DNA of 64,000 bases from NCBI GenBank assembly GCA_020725115.1, contig DYFR01000019.1:1-64000 (forward strand), written 5' to 3'. Under the pieces are notes generated by a model. The model saw nothing but the letters and a program-made list of their open reading frames with translations, was not told the DNA's origin and did no database searches. Position 1 is the first letter of the stretch, and each line of letters begins with the position of its first letter. This document shows positions 51,265 to 62,592 of the stretch, one piece after another. Source of the stretch: Thiohalomonas denitrificans. Its GTDB lineage: Bacteria; Pseudomonadota; Gammaproteobacteria; Thiohalomonadales; Thiohalomonadaceae. Made by a program: the position numbers and the translations under genes.

Positions 51265-52590
51265 TCACAAAATATATCTGCTCAAATCCTCATCCCGCGC
51301 CAGTTCGCCGAGCTGGACATCGACGTAGGCGGCGTCCACGGTGACCGTGCTGCCGCCCTGATCCGCCGCCTCGAAGGACAGGCTCTCCAGCAGGCGTTCC
51401 AGCACGGTGTGCAGGCGGCGCGCACCGATGTTTTCGGTGGTCTCGTTCACCTGCCAGGCGATCTCGGCAAGGCGCGCGATGCCGTCGGCAGTGAAGTCGA
51501 CGGTGACGCCCTCGGTGGCGAGCAGGGCCTTGTACTGTTCGGTGAGCGAGGCGTCCGGCTCGGTGAGGATGCGCACAAAGTCCTCCACCGCCAGCGCATC
51601 CAGCTCGACACGGATGGGGAAACGGCCCTGCAGTTCCGGGATCAGATCCGATGGCCGCGCCAGATGGAAGGCGCCGGAGGCGATGAACAGGATGTGGTCG
51701 GTCTTGATCATGCCGTACTTGGTGGACACGGTGCTGCCTTCCACCAGCGGCAGCAGGTCGCGCTGCACGCCCTCGCGCGACACATCGGCACCGGAGGCCG
51801 ACTCGCTGCCGCGGCGACAGATCTTGTCCATTTCATCGAGGAACACGATGCCGTTCTGTTCCACCGCGCGCACCGCACGGGACTTCAGCTCGTCCTCGTT
51901 GATCATCCTGGCGGCCTCCTCGTCGGTGAGCAGGCGCATGGCCTCCTTCACCGGCAGCTTGCGCCGCTTGGTGCGGCTGCCGCCCAGGTTCTTGAACAGC
52001 CCCTGCAGCTGCGAGGTCATCTCCTCCATGCCGGGCGGCGCCATGATCTCCACGCCCATGGGCGCGGCGCTCAGCTCCAGTTCGATCTCCTTGTCGTCCA
52101 GTTCGCCCTCGCGCAGCTTCTTGCGGAATTTCTGTCGTGTGCCGGAGTCGGCCTGCTCCTGCTCGAAACCGCGCGCCGGCGGCAGCAGGATATCGAGCAC
52201 GCGATCCTCCGCCGCCTCGAAGGCACGGTGGCGCACCTTGGCCATCTCCTGCTCGCGCAGCAGCTTGATGGCGATGTCCACCAGGTCGCGGATGATGGAT
52301 TCCACGTCGCGACCCACATAGCCCACCTCGGTGAACTTGGTGGCTTCCACCTTGATGAACGGCGCGTTGGCCAGCTTGGCCAGGCGGCGCGCGATCTCGG
52401 TCTTGCCCACGCCGGTGGGGCCGATCATCAGGATGTTCTTCGGCGTGATCTCGTTGCGCAGCAGGTCGCTCACCTGACTGCGACGCCAGCGGTTGCGCAG
52501 CGCCACCGCCACCGAACGCTTGGCGGCGGTCTGGCCGATGATGTGCTTGTCCAGTTCCTGGACGATTTCACGGGGCGTCATTTCAGACAT
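51265..52590 (-). CDS. hslU: HslU, ATPase of the HslVU protease
   Basis: This 441-residue AAA+ unfoldase has [17 protein letters not shown], Walker [15 protein letters not shown], the I domain (about 110-245), Walker [12 protein letters not shown] and sensor 2 [14 protein letters not shown]; it ends DLSRYIL, the C-terminal tail that docks into HslV. It is co-transcribed with hslV, with a repeat element in the 130-bp gap. Confidence 0.98.
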   Translation of the reverse strand: MSEMTPREIVQELDKHIIGQTAAKRSVAVALRNRWRRSQVSDLLRNEITPKNILMIGPTGVGKTEIARRLAKLANAPFIKVEATKFTEVGYVGRDVESIIRDLVDIAIKLLREQEMAKVRHRAFEAAEDRVLDILLPPARGFEQEQADSGTRQKFRKKLREGELDDKEIELELSAAPMGVEIMAPPGMEEMTSQLQGLFKNLGGSRTKRRKLPVKEAMRLLTDEEAARMINEDELKSRAVRAVEQNGIVFLDEMDKICRRGSESASGADVSREGVQRDLLPLVEGSTVSTKYGMIKTDHILFIASGAFHLARPSDLIPELQGRFPIRVELDALAVEDFVRILTEPDASLTEQYKALLATEGVTVDFTADGIARLAEIAWQVNETTENIGARRLHTVLERLLESLSFEAADQGGSTVTVDAAYVDVQLGELARDEDLSRYIL

Positions 52591-52621
52591 GCGATGTTTC
52601 CTGAATTCTCAAATTCCAAGA

Positions 52622-52707
52622 CCCGCCGCAGAGACGCAGAGACGCGGAGGGAATCAAGGTAACAATCCGTAGCGTTGATACACTCTGCGCCTCTGCGTCT
52701 CCGCGGC
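52622..52707. repeat. GCAGAGACG-family inverted element between hslV and hslU
   Basis: Left arm CCGCCGCAGAGACGCAGAGA then CGCGGAG (52623-52649); right arm CTCTGCGCCTCTGCGTCTCC then GCGGC (52683-52707). It would fold as a hairpin in the hslVU mRNA. Confidence 0.9.
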
Positions 52708-52720
52708 AAGTGTTTTGCTG

Positions 52721-53257
52721 TTAACCCAGCTCCTCGATGGTGAGGTTGCCGTTGGTGTAGATACAGATGCCGGCGGCGATGCCGAGGGCCTTCTCGACGA
52801 TGCTGCGCGCATCCAGCTCGGTGTTCTGGTACAGGGCCAGGGCGGCGGACTGGGCGAAGGGCCCGCCGGAGCCGATGGCGATGAGGTCGTGCTCCGGCTC
52901 GATGACGTCGCCGTTGCCGGTGATCATCAGGGTGGCCGTGGTGTCGGCGACGATGAGCAGGGCCTCCAGACGGCGCAGCACGCGGTCGGTGCGCCAGTCC
53001 TTGGCCATCTCCACCGCGGCGCGGGTGAGATTGCCCTGATGCTTTTCCAGCTTGCCCTCGAAGCGTTCGAACAGGGTGAAGGCGTCGGCGGTGCCGCCGG
53101 CGAAACCGGCGATGACGCGCTCCTTGTACAGGCGGCGCACCTTGCGCGCGTTGCCCTTCATCACCGTGTTGCCCAGGGTAACCTGGCCGTCGCCGCCGAT
53201 GACCACCTTGCCATGGCGACGCACCGCCAGGATGGTGGTGCCGCGATACTGTTCCAA
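52721..53257 (-). CDS. hslV: HslV, peptidase of the HslVU protease
   Basis: This 178-residue N-terminal nucleophile hydrolase should be processed after MEQYRG to expose the catalytic threonine of [19 protein letters not shown]. Other family marks are [15 protein letters not shown] and [16 protein letters not shown]. Paired with HslU it degrades misfolded proteins. Confidence 0.98.
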   Translation of the reverse strand: MEQYRGTTILAVRRHGKVVIGGDGQVTLGNTVMKGNARKVRRLYKERVIAGFAGGTADAFTLFERFEGKLEKHQGNLTRAAVEMAKDWRTDRVLRRLEALLIVADTTATLMITGNGDVIEPEHDLIAIGSGGPFAQSAALALYQNTELDARSIVEKALGIAAGICIYTNGNLTIEELG

Positions 53258-53297
53258 AGTCGAGTCTCCGAAATTCCAGGTGGGTAATGTTACACCA

Positions 53298-54236
53298 TCA
53301 CGGCGTCAGCACCGCGGCACGGCGTGTGGTACGGCGGAAATAGCCGGCTGCCCCGGCGGAGGTGATGATGCACCACACCGCGAACAGGGCGCCGGGCAGG
53401 GCGGTTTCCGGCTCGAAGTGCCTGAGCGCCAGGGCCACGCCGAGGCCGGCGTTCTGCATGCCGATCTCGATGGCCAGGGTGAGGCGGTGGCGGGCATCGA
53501 AGCCGAACCAGCGCGCCGCCTGCCAGCCGAGCACGTAACCCAGGGCATTGACCAGCACCACCAGCAGGAACACCTGCATCCCCACCTCGGCCAGGCGCGT
53601 CTGGTTGGCCGCCACGGCGTAGCTGCAGATGACGACGATGGCGATCGTTGCCACCGCCGGGGCGATCTCCCGCGCCAGCATCAGCTGTTTGCCCAAAATC
53701 TGGCGCAGGCCCATACCCGCCACCAGCGGCGCCACCACGGTCATCAGGATGGTCTGCATCATGGGCCAGAACGGAATGTCGAGGAAGGCGCTGCCCAGCC
53801 ACTGCACCAGGAGCGGGGTGAGCAGCGGCGACAGCAGGGTGGACAGGGTGGTGAGGGCGATGGAGTAGGCCACCGCGCCGCCAGCCAGGTAGACGATGAC
53901 ATTGCTGGCCATGGCCCCCGGCGCGCAGCCGACGATGACAAAGCCCAGGGCCAGCGCCGGCGGCAGGCCGCCGAAGGTGGCGGCGGCGAAACCGAGCAGC
54001 GGCATCAGGGTGTACTGGGCGGTCATGCCGGCGAGGATGGCGCGGGGCCGCCCCAGGGTGTCCTGCAAGTCCGCAGGCTCCAGCACCACGCCAAGGGCGA
54101 ACATGGTGGCGGCGAACAGCCACAGGAACACGTCCTTGAATACCAGGAACAGGCCCGGCTCCAGGTAGGCGGCGATGGCCCCGGCCAGGGTCAGCGGCGC
54201 CAGGCTGTTGGCGATCAGGCGCAGCAGGGTGCGCAT
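53298..54236 (-). CDS. BASS family (bile acid:sodium symporter-like) transporter
   Basis: This 312-residue protein has about ten membrane helices. It carries the BASS sodium-site segments [24 protein letters not shown] and [18 protein letters not shown] (the E-x-G-x-QNA motif). Substrates in bacteria include organic anions such as pyruvate or pantoate, so none is assigned. It lies 41 bases upstream of hslV on the same strand. Confidence 0.9.
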   Translation of the reverse strand: MRTLLRLIANSLAPLTLAGAIAAYLEPGLFLVFKDVFLWLFAATMFALGVVLEPADLQDTLGRPRAILAGMTAQYTLMPLLGFAAATFGGLPPALALGFVIVGCAPGAMASNVIVYLAGGAVAYSIALTTLSTLLSPLLTPLLVQWLGSAFLDIPFWPMMQTILMTVVAPLVAGMGLRQILGKQLMLAREIAPAVATIAIVVICSYAVAANQTRLAEVGMQVFLLVVLVNALGYVLGWQAARWFGFDARHRLTLAIEIGMQNAGLGVALALRHFEPETALPGALFAVWCIITSAGAAGYFRRTTRRAAVLTP

Positions 54237-54260
54237 GGGGTCATCCTGATAAGCCTCATT

Positions 54261-54408
54261 CAGTCCGCAAATGAACGCAAACAGACGCGAAATTCATGGT
54301 GTTACAAACAGGTGACCGGCTCAGCCGGCCATGCAGCGGTGCATCTGCCCAACAGCCTTGATCTGCTGCCTGATTTGCGCCCATTCGCGTTCATTTGCGG
54401 ATTCCGTT
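54261..54408. repeat. AAATGAACGCG-family inverted element
   Basis: Left arm GTCCGCAAATGAACGCAAAC then AGACGCGAA (54263-54291); right arm TTTGCGCCCATTCGCGTTCA then TTTGCGGA (54373-54400). It ends about 15 bases from the stop of the MlaC-like gene. Confidence 0.88.
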
Positions 54409-54415
54409 TGCAGGA

Positions 54416-55105
54416 TTACTGCGCGGCCTTCTTGCCGTTGACCACCTGCTCCATCAGCGCCTGGTTGCGCTCCTCCAGGCGAGCGATGAGGCCGTCGATG
54501 CCCACCTGGGTGATCTCCTGGGCAAAGGAGGTACGGTAATTGGTGACCAGGCTGACACCCTCGACGGTCACATCGTAGACCTTCCAGTCGCCGTCGCGGT
54601 TGTGCACGGCAAACAGCACCTGCACCACCTTGCTGTCATCCATCCGCACCTCGGAACGCACGATGGTGGTATCGCCCTCGGCCGGCCGGCCGGGGAGAAA
54701 GGTGATCAGGTCGTCGTTGCGCGCCAGCAGGTCATCCAGCTGTTTCGGGTCATCCAGCAGGGCGGCGGTATAGAAGCGCACCATCATGACGCGGAAGGCG
54801 CTGATGAAACGCTGGCGCTGCTCCGCCGTGGCCTGGCGCCAGTACTTGCCCAGCACCCAGCCGGACATGCGGGTGAAGTCCACATGGGGCCCCAGTGCCT
54901 GATCCACCAGATCGAACATGTGCTGCGGCCGTTCACGCACGGCATCGCGTTCGCGCTTGAGGGTATCGAGCAATTGCCGGCTGACCTCGGTCATCAGCTG
55001 CTCCGGTGCCTGCGGTACGCTGGCGGCCCCTGCGGTCGCCCCCAGCAGCATTCCGCATGCCAGCAACGTGGCCACGAATCCGTGCAGCCTGCGTATCGAA
55101 ACCAT
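54416..55105 (-). CDS. MlaC-like periplasmic phospholipid-binding protein
   Basis: This 229-residue exported protein (signal MVSIRRLHGFVATLLACGML then LGATAGAA) has the MlaC/Ttg2D fold: HVDFTRMSGWVLGKYWRQATAEQRQRFISAFRVMMVRFYTAAL, NRDGDWKVYDVTVEGVSLVTNYRTSFAQEI. MlaC carries phospholipids between membranes. It stands alone here; no mlaFEDB genes are adjacent, so the transport partner is elsewhere or different. Confidence 0.88.
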   Translation of the reverse strand: MVSIRRLHGFVATLLACGMLLGATAGAASVPQAPEQLMTEVSRQLLDTLKRERDAVRERPQHMFDLVDQALGPHVDFTRMSGWVLGKYWRQATAEQRQRFISAFRVMMVRFYTAALLDDPKQLDDLLARNDDLITFLPGRPAEGDTTIVRSEVRMDDSKVVQVLFAVHNRDGDWKVYDVTVEGVSLVTNYRTSFAQEITQVGIDGLIARLEERNQALMEQVVNGKKAAQ

Positions 55106-55213
55106 GGTGTTCTCCCCTGCGTCCATACGTATTCAGATGGCGGATTGTCGCCCATCGGCATCGGGCGGGCAATCGGCGTTAGAATAGCCGCCCGCCGCAC
55201 CTGAAGATCGCAC

Positions 55214-56494
55214 ATGATGAAAGCCCCCGAACTCCTCGCCCCTGCCGGCAGCCTGCGCCACCTTGATGTCGCCTTCGCCTACGGCGCCGACGCCGTCTAT
55301 GCCGGGCTGCCGCGCTACAGCCTGCGGGTGCGCAACAACGACTTCGATCTGGCCACCCTCGAACGCGGCATCGCCACGGCACACCAGCAGGGCAAAAAGT
55401 TTTTCCTGGCCAGCAACGTCATGCCGCACAACGCCAAGGTGAAGACCTTCATGGCCGACATGGAGCCGGTGGTCGCCCTCGGACCCGACGCCCTGATCAT
55501 GGCCGACCCCGGGCTGATCCTGCTGGTGCGCGAGCGCTGGCCGGAGCTGCCCGTCCATCTGTCGGTGCAGGCCAACACGGTCAATTACGCCACCGTGCGT
55601 TTCTGGCAGCGCCAGGGGGTGCAGCGCATCATCCTGTCGCGCGAGCTGTCGCTGGAGGAAGTGGCGGAGATTCGCCAGCAGTGCCCCGACATCGAGCTGG
55701 AGGTATTCGTGCACGGCGCCCTGTGCATCGCCTACTCCGGCCGCTGCCTGCTGTCCGGCTATTTCAACCACCGCGACCCCAACCAGGGCACCTGCACCAA
55801 CTCCTGCCGCTGGGACTACAAGGTGCACGACACCGTCACCGACGACAGCGGCGACGTGCGCCGCGCCGAGGCACAGAAGACCCTGCTCATCGAGGAAAGC
55901 GAACGGCCGGGCGAGCTGATGCCCATCGAGGAGGACGAGCACGGCACCTACATCCTCAACTCGCGCGACCTGCGCGCGGTGGAGCATGTGGCGGAGCTGG
56001 TGCGCATCGGCGTCGATTCCCTCAAGATCGAGGGGCGCACCAAGTCCCACTACTACATCGCCCGCACCGTGCAGGCCTACCGCAAGGCGGTGGACGATGC
56101 CGCCGCCGGCCGCCCCTTCGACACCACCCTGCTGGCGGAACTGGAAAACCTGGCCAACCGCGGCTACACCGACGGCTTCTACGTGCGCCACCACACCCAG
56201 GAATACCAGAGCTACATGAAGGGCGCGTCCAGCGGCGAGAGGCAGCAGTTTGTCGGCGAGATCGACGGCTACGACCCCGCCAGCGGCCTGGCCGAGATCG
56301 ACGTGAAGAACAAGATCCGCGTCGGCGACCGGCTGGAACTGATCGCGCCGCAGGGCAACCGCAGGTTCATCCTGGAACACATGGAAGGGCGCAACGGCGC
56401 GCCGCTGGACGAGGCGCCCGGCGGCGGCCACCGCGTGCGCATCCCGCTGCCGGCGGGGGATTACCGTTACGCCCTGCTGGCGAAGGAACTTTAA
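55214..56494 (+). CDS. trhP: TrhP (YegQ), U32 family tRNA 5-hydroxyuridine synthesis protein
   Basis: This 426-residue U32 protein has ELLAPAGSLRHLDVAFAYGADAVYAGLPRYSLR, the signature EVFVHGALCIAYSGRCLLSGYFNHRDPNQGTCTNSCRW and the C-terminal beta domain of the long U32 type. In E. coli YegQ makes 5-hydroxyuridine at tRNA position 34 without oxygen, using prephenate. It is a paralogue of UbiU/UbiV in this window. Confidence 0.92.
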   Translation: MMKAPELLAPAGSLRHLDVAFAYGADAVYAGLPRYSLRVRNNDFDLATLERGIATAHQQGKKFFLASNVMPHNAKVKTFMADMEPVVALGPDALIMADPGLILLVRERWPELPVHLSVQANTVNYATVRFWQRQGVQRIILSRELSLEEVAEIRQQCPDIELEVFVHGALCIAYSGRCLLSGYFNHRDPNQGTCTNSCRWDYKVHDTVTDDSGDVRRAEAQKTLLIEESERPGELMPIEEDEHGTYILNSRDLRAVEHVAELVRIGVDSLKIEGRTKSHYYIARTVQAYRKAVDDAAAGRPFDTTLLAELENLANRGYTDGFYVRHHTQEYQSYMKGASSGERQQFVGEIDGYDPASGLAEIDVKNKIRVGDRLELIAPQGNRRFILEHMEGRNGAPLDEAPGGGHRVRIPLPAGDYRYALLAKEL

Positions 56495-56498
56495 AAAC

Positions 56499-56602
56499 AG
56501 TTTCGAGTTTCGGGTTTCGAAAACCCGGGCACAGTCATGCCGAACTCGAAACTCGAAACTCGAAACTCGAAACTCGAAACTCGAAACTCGAAACTCGAAA
56601 CT
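56499..56602. repeat. AAACTCG-heptamer inverted element
   Basis: Left arm AGTTTCGAGTTTCGGGTTTC (56500-56519); right arm is about eight tandem GAAACTC heptamers (56543-56600). It starts five bases after the trhP stop and ends about four bases before the opposing stop. Confidence 0.88.
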
Positions 56603-56606
56603 AAGA

Positions 56607-57830
56607 TTATCCCTCCACCCGGTTCCGTCCCGCCGCCTTGCCGCGGTACAGCGCCGCGTCGGCGCGTGCCAGCAGCTCATCCATGGTGGTCGTCTCGCCC
56701 GGTTCACAGGCCGCCACGCCCAGGGTGGCCGTGAGTCGCAGCTCCAGACCGGGCAGGCCGATGCGGCATTCCGTGATGGTCTCGCGCAGGCGTTCGGCGA
56801 ACAGTTGCGCGCCCTCCAGCGTCGTCGCCGGCAACATGATGGCGAACTCCTCGCCGCCCAGCCGCCCCACCACATCGTTGGTACGCAACACATCACGACA
56901 GCAGTCGCCCACGGCGCGCAGCACCTGATCACCGGTGGCATGACCGTGGTTGTCGTTGATCTCCTTGAAGTGATCCAGATCGAGCATCACCACCGCCAGC
57001 GGTGCGCTGTAGCGCTGCGCCCGCACCATTTCACGCTCGGCCAGCTCGAAGAAACGGCGCCGGTTGGGCAGTCCGGTCAGCTCGTCGGTGCGCGCCTGCA
57101 CCCGCGCTGTTTCCTCCAGCTGGCGGCGCAGGGCAACCTCCTGCTGCAGCAGCGTGGTCAGGTGCCGGCTGTGTACCGAGTCGATGAAGGAAAAGCGGCG
57201 CAGGCGTGCGTGCTGCACCGAGGTGACCACACAAAATATCAGCGTCACCAGAAAAAACATCAGCGCCAGGGGCAACTGGTGCGGGGTCGGCGGAAAGAAC
57301 AGCAGGGTCTCGATCCCCAGGCCGATCACCGCGAAGGCAGAGGCCATCAGACGGTGGTTCAAGGTGCTGGGGACAAAGAAAAAGGCCCCCACCATCATCA
57401 CCAGCAGGCCCGGATAGATTTCCAGAAACTCGCGCTGACTCACCGGATACAGCAGCAGGGCATTGCCCAGCACCACGAAGAAGAACACCAGGCTAAGCCG
57501 GTACAGGCGCGGCGGCAGCACCGGATGGCGCAGCAGCCACACACCCAGCCCCCAGCAGAACCCCAGCACACCGAGGCGCAGCACGGCGTTGACCCAGAAC
57601 AGTGCGCTGAAACCGAGCAGGAGGTAATCGGAAATGACGAAGGCGAAATACAGCGGGCCGGTGACGAACAGGGCAATGATGAAGTGGCGCAGCTCGGCGG
57701 CGCCCACATGCTCGCCGAAGGCATCCTCCGCTGCACGATCGGTGAACTCGCCGCTCCAGCGGCTCAGTTCCACCGCATAGGGCAGACTGGCCGCACCACC
57801 CGGCGCCGTCCCGTTATCCTGTCCGTTCAT
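56607..57830 (-). CDS. Membrane-bound diguanylate cyclase
   Basis: This 407-residue protein has six predicted membrane helices (about 55-215), then a GGDEF domain (about 240-405) starting at DELTGLPNRRRFFELAE. The active-site loop is GGEEF near residue 325. The allosteric inhibitory site RxxD (RTND) lies five residues before it. It should make cyclic di-GMP and be feedback-inhibited. The membrane part resembles MASE-type sensors but is not identified. Confidence 0.92.
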   Translation of the reverse strand: MNGQDNGTAPGGAASLPYAVELSRWSGEFTDRAAEDAFGEHVGAAELRHFIIALFVTGPLYFAFVISDYLLLGFSALFWVNAVLRLGVLGFCWGLGVWLLRHPVLPPRLYRLSLVFFFVVLGNALLLYPVSQREFLEIYPGLLVMMVGAFFFVPSTLNHRLMASAFAVIGLGIETLLFFPPTPHQLPLALMFFLVTLIFCVVTSVQHARLRRFSFIDSVHSRHLTTLLQQEVALRRQLEETARVQARTDELTGLPNRRRFFELAEREMVRAQRYSAPLAVVMLDLDHFKEINDNHGHATGDQVLRAVGDCCRDVLRTNDVVGRLGGEEFAIMLPATTLEGAQLFAERLRETITECRIGLPGLELRLTATLGVAACEPGETTTMDELLARADAALYRGKAAGRNRVEG

Positions 57831-57910
57831 CCTGCCGCATTCCTGTCCTGTGCCCTGCGCCCATGATACCGGGCGCCTTGTCCCGGCGTCGACCTGCGTC
57901 GTGCTTCTGA

Positions 57911-58984
<1,074 letters not shown>

Positions 58985-58985
58985 A

Positions 58986-59092
58986 GGCCAGGAACTAGGG
59001 ACTAGGGTCTAGAAAAGAAATTCAGCCGTGCGCGCAGCGCACTCCTCCCCTAGCCCCTAGCCCCTAGCCCCTAATCCCTAGCCCCTTAAAGC
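58986..59092. repeat. AGGGGCTAG-family inverted element after hemB
   Basis: Left arm GGAACTAGGGACTAGGGTCT (58992-59011); right arm is a run of CCCCTAG heptamers (about 59047-59090). It begins two to seven bases after the hemB stop codon. Confidence 0.85.
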
Positions 59093-59121
59093 AACCAATT
59101 ACATCACTAACGAGAACCATC

Positions 59122-59802
59122 ATGTCCCCCAAAAGCTTCGTCTTCAGCATGTTCGGCTCCTCGCCGGTCAGTCCCCTGCAACAGCACATGGCCAAGGTGC
59201 AGGTCTGCGTGCAGGAGGTGATTCCGTTCCTGGAAGCGGCACTGGCCCAGGACTGGGTTCGGGCCCGCGAAGTGCAGAAGCGCATCGCCGTGCTGGAGGG
59301 CGAGGCCGATGCGCTGAAGAAGGAACTGCGCCTGCACCTGCCGCGCGGCTGGATGATGCCGGTATCGCGCCGCGACCTGCTGGAGGCGCTGCGCATGCAG
59401 GACAAGATCGCCAACAAGACCAAGGACATCGCCGGCCTGATCATCGGCCGCCGCATGGTGTTCCCCACGGAAATCGCTGAAAAACTGCTGGAGTTCGCCC
59501 GCCGCTGCATCGACGCCACCGCCCAGGCGCAGCTGGCCATCAACGAGCTGGACGAGCTGGTGGAGACCGGCTTCCGCGGCCATGAGGTGGAACTGGTGGA
59601 GAAGATGATCACCGAACTGGATGCCATCGAGGCCGACACCGACACCCTGCAGGTGGAGGTGCGTGATCTGCTGTTCAGCAAGGAAAAGGAACTGTACGCC
59701 GTCGATGTGATGTTCATGTACAACATCATCGACTGGATCGGCGACCTCGGTGACTTGGCCCAGCGCGTGGGCAGCCGCCTGCTGATGATGCTGGCACGCT
59801 AG
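59122..59802 (+). CDS. DUF47 (PhoU-like) protein, TIGR00153 type
   Basis: This 226-residue all-helical protein (MSPKSFVFSMFGSSPVSPLQQHMAKV, RIAVLEGEADALKKELRLHLPRGWMMPVSRRDLLEAL) belongs to the family routinely encoded before Pit transporters. By analogy with PhoU it should modulate the transporter in response to phosphate. It is 13 bases ahead of pit, clearly one operon. Confidence 0.93.
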   Translation: MSPKSFVFSMFGSSPVSPLQQHMAKVQVCVQEVIPFLEAALAQDWVRAREVQKRIAVLEGEADALKKELRLHLPRGWMMPVSRRDLLEALRMQDKIANKTKDIAGLIIGRRMVFPTEIAEKLLEFARRCIDATAQAQLAINELDELVETGFRGHEVELVEKMITELDAIEADTDTLQVEVRDLLFSKEKELYAVDVMFMYNIIDWIGDLGDLAQRVGSRLLMMLAR

Positions 59803-59815
59803 GGAGGACGCAGGC

Positions 59816-61072
59816 ATGGAATACGCAACGATTTATCTCGTGCTGGCGGCCGCCTTCGGCCTGTTCATGGCCTGGGGCGTGGGCGCCAACGACGTCGCCA
59901 ACGCCATGGGCACGTCCGTTGGCTCCGGCGCCCTCACCGCGCGCCAGGCCATCATCGTCGCCGCCATCTTCGAGTTCGCCGGCGCCTATCTCGCCGGTGG
60001 CGCCGTCACCGAAACCATCCGCAGCGGCATGATCGACGCCAGCCTGCTGGCCGGCCAGCCGGAACTGCTGGTCTACGGCATGCTCGCCTCGCTGCTCGCC
60101 GCCGCCATCTGGCTGATGGTGGCCTCCCACTTCGGCTGGCCGGTGTCCACCACCCACTCCATCGTCGGCGCCATCGTCGGCTTCGCCGCCGTGGGCCTCG
60201 GCATGGAGGCGGTGAAATGGGGCAAGGTCGGCTCCATAGCCATGAGCTGGATCATCTCCCCGGCCCTGGCCGGCGTCTTCGCCTACTGGCTGTTTCAGAG
60301 CGTGCAGAAGTTCATCCTCGACACCGACAATCCGCTCAAGAACGCCAAGCGCTACGTTCCCGTCTACATCTTCCTGGTCGGCTTCATCGTCGCCCTGGTG
60401 ACCCTGACCAAGGGCCTCAAGCACGTCGGCCTGCACCTGACCACAGGGCAGAGCTACCTGTACGCCGTCATCTCCGGCGTGGTGACCATGCTGGTCGGCA
60501 TCTATGCCATCTCTCGCCTGCGCTTCGACCCCAAGGCGGATCGCGAATTTCACTTTGCCAACGTGGAGAAGGTGTTCGGCGTACTGATGATCGTCACTGC
60601 CTGCGCCATGGCCTTCGCCCATGGCTCCAACGATGTGGCCAACGCCGTTGGCCCGCTGGCGGCGATCATCAGCGTGGTGCAGAGCGGCGGCGAAGTGGCG
60701 CAGAAGGCCGCCATGCCGGCCTGGGTGCTGCTGCTGGGCGGCGTCGGCATCGTATTCGGCCTGGCCACCTTCGGCTACAAGGTGATGGCCACGGTGGGCC
60801 GCGGCATCACCGAACTGACGCCGAGCCGCGGCTTCGCCGCCACCCTGGCGGCGGCGGGCACCGTGGTACTGGCCTCCGGCACCGGTCTGCCCATCTCCAC
60901 CACCCACACCCTGGTGGGCGGCGTGCTCGGCGTCGGCCTGGCGCGCGGCATTGCCGCACTGAATCTGCAGGTGGTGCGCACCATCTTCCTGTCCTGGATC
61001 GTGACCCTGCCCGCCGGCGCCATCCTGGCCATCGTGTTCTTCTTCATGCTGAAGGGCATCTTTGGCTCATAG
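59816..61072 (+). CDS. pit: Low-affinity inorganic phosphate transporter, Pit family
   Basis: This 418-residue membrane protein has ten or more helices and the two duplicated signature motifs GANDVANAMGTSVGSGALT and HGSNDVANAVGPLA, each followed by a THxxxG segment (STTHSIVGAIVG and STTHTLVGGVLG). It should import metal-phosphate with protons. AGGAGG lies upstream of the ATG. Confidence 0.96.
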   Translation: MEYATIYLVLAAAFGLFMAWGVGANDVANAMGTSVGSGALTARQAIIVAAIFEFAGAYLAGGAVTETIRSGMIDASLLAGQPELLVYGMLASLLAAAIWLMVASHFGWPVSTTHSIVGAIVGFAAVGLGMEAVKWGKVGSIAMSWIISPALAGVFAYWLFQSVQKFILDTDNPLKNAKRYVPVYIFLVGFIVALVTLTKGLKHVGLHLTTGQSYLYAVISGVVTMLVGIYAISRLRFDPKADREFHFANVEKVFGVLMIVTACAMAFAHGSNDVANAVGPLAAIISVVQSGGEVAQKAAMPAWVLLLGGVGIVFGLATFGYKVMATVGRGITELTPSRGFAATLAAAGTVVLASGTGLPISTTHTLVGGVLGVGLARGIAALNLQVVRTIFLSWIVTLPAGAILAIVFFFMLKGIFGS

Positions 61073-61084
61073 AGTCAATCGGAC

Positions 61085-61232
61085 ACAAGCTTCAAGTGGC
61101 AAGTGGCAAGTGGCAAGTGGCAAGTTACAAGCGGAGGAATGCGCTGTGCGCACGCTTGTTTGAATTCAAAACAGCACGAGCGCAGCGAGCTCATTCGCTT
61201 GTCACTTGTCACTTGAAACTTGTATCTGCTTT
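61085..61232. repeat. CAAGTG-family inverted element after pit
   Basis: Left arm: four tandem AAGTGGC heptamers then AAGTTACAAGCGG (61092-61133). Right arm: CGCTTGTCACTTGTCACTTG then AAACTTGTATC (61196-61226). The core is about 60 bp. Confidence 0.88.
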
Positions 61233-61249
61233 TAAGTGAGATGCCTGCC

Positions 61250-62071
61250 ATGACCGATCGTTACGCCGTGATGGGCAACCCCATCGGCCACAGCAAATCG
61301 CCGCTGATCCACGCCCGCTTTGCGGAACAGACCCGTCAGTCGCTGACCTACGAGGCGATCCTGGTGGAGGCGGGCGATTTTCCCGCCGCCGTGGCCCGCT
61401 TCGGCGCCGCCGGCGGCAAGGGACTCAACGTCACCGTACCGTTCAAGCAGGAGGCCTGGGCGCTGGCCACACTCCACAGCGCGCGCGCGGAACGGGCCGG
61501 CGCGGTGAACACCCTGCGTTTCGAAGCGGACGGCGGCCTGTACGGCGACAACACCGACGGCGTCGGCCTGGTACGCGACCTCAAGGACAATCACGGCGCA
61601 CAACTCGCGGGCAAGCGACTGCTGCTGCTGGGGGCCGGCGGCGCCGTGCGCGGCGTGCTGGCACCGCTGCTCGCCGAACAGCCGGCGCTCCTGATCATCG
61701 CCAACCGCACCGTCGCCACGGCGGAGGCGCTGGCGGAGGCCTTCGCGGATCTCGGTCCGGTGCGCGGCTGCGGCTTCGAGGCGCTGACGGGGGAACGGTT
61801 CGACGTGGTGATCAACGGCACCGCCGCCAGCCTGCAAGGCGAGGTGCCGCCGCTGCCGGCGGGGATACTGGCAGCGGGCGCGGTGTGCTACGACATGATG
61901 TACGGCAAGGAACCAACGCCATTCATGCGCTGGGCCGACACTGCCGGCGCGGGCCAGGTACTGGATGGTCTGGGCATGCTGGTGGAGCAGGCGGCGGAAT
62001 CGTTTTATCTGTGGCGCGGCGTGCGACCCGCCACCGCCCCGGTGATCGCCGCACTGCGCGCGGCGATGTAG
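61250..62071 (+). CDS. aroE: Shikimate dehydrogenase (NADP)
   Basis: This 273-residue enzyme reduces dehydroshikimate in the aromatic amino-acid pathway. It has [18 protein letters not shown] (substrate site), [10 protein letters not shown] with the catalytic Lys, [13 protein letters not shown] with Asp, the Rossmann loop [13 protein letters not shown], and [12 protein letters not shown] for NADP. The ATG at 61250 matches the family; one three codons earlier is possible. Confidence 0.96.
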   Translation: MTDRYAVMGNPIGHSKSPLIHARFAEQTRQSLTYEAILVEAGDFPAAVARFGAAGGKGLNVTVPFKQEAWALATLHSARAERAGAVNTLRFEADGGLYGDNTDGVGLVRDLKDNHGAQLAGKRLLLLGAGGAVRGVLAPLLAEQPALLIIANRTVATAEALAEAFADLGPVRGCGFEALTGERFDVVINGTAASLQGEVPPLPAGILAAGAVCYDMMYGKEPTPFMRWADTAGAGQVLDGLGMLVEQAAESFYLWRGVRPATAPVIAALRAAM

Positions 62072-62088
62072 TACCTGAAGTCAACGGC

Positions 62089-62237
62089 CTTCAACGCGAA
62101 GAATCGCAAAGCGATCTGATGAGTTCTGTTGTGGGAGACCGATTTATCGGGCGATAGGGCCTGTCCAAGCGCCGCAATCGCCCGGCATAGCCGGGTTCCC
62201 ACAGGAAATTGAAACCTTCGCGTCTTTGCGTGGAAGT
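62089..62237. repeat. Nested inverted elements after aroE
   Basis: Outer arms CAACGCGAAGAATCGCAAAG (62092-62111) and CTTCGCGTCTTTGCGTGGAA (62217-62236) are of the type seen at 41267-41440. Inside lies another inverted pair, GTGGGAGACCGATTTATCGG (62131-62150) and GGCATAGCCGGGTTCCCAC (62184-62202). The outer right arm ends nine bases from the stop of the next gene. Confidence 0.75.
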
Positions 62238-62245
62238 TTTGGGGT

Positions 62246-62578
62246 TTACGGTACAGCGCGCCGCTCGTTGCAACGGCGTTCCTCGCCGTGCCAGGGGCGC
62301 ACGCGGTGCTGGCGGCCGCGGCGCTCGTTGGACGGGTTGCGTGCGAAATACTCCCGCACCGTGATGGTACGACCGCGCAGGCTGCGCCCGTGCAACTGCT
62401 GCTGCGCCCGCAGCGCCAGCCGGTCTGGAATGACGGTGGCCACGGCATAGCGCATCACCTTGCCGCCAAGGTTCAGCGAGCCCCCCAGCCTCAGCCGCAT
62501 CGGGCGGAAACTGAGAAACAGCACGTCAAGATCCGTGGCTGTGACATCTTCGGTGAGGTTACCGACATACAAGTCCAT
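62246..62578 (-). CDS. RRM-type RNA-binding protein, second of a tandem pair
   Basis: This 110-residue protein has an RNA recognition motif: RNP2-like MDLYVGNLTEDVTATDL and the region VMRYAVATVIPDRLALRAQQQLHGRSLRGRTITVREY. The RNP1 aromatic residues are weak. A basic tail (SNERRGRQHRVRPWHGEERRCNERR) follows. It is a paralogue of the upstream gene, 14 bases away, with the same SNERR...RPW.G.ERR tail. Confidence 0.85.
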   Translation of the reverse strand: MDLYVGNLTEDVTATDLDVLFLSFRPMRLRLGGSLNLGGKVMRYAVATVIPDRLALRAQQQLHGRSLRGRTITVREYFARNPSNERRGRQHRVRPWHGEERRCNERRAVP

Positions 62579-62592
62579 GATGGCGTCCCGGC

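Noticed and set aside
55133-56941. A 602-codon minus-strand frame across trhP and the diguanylate cyclase
   Set aside because: It runs antisense through trhP and through the heptamer repeat; trhP on the plus strand has clear U32 motifs.
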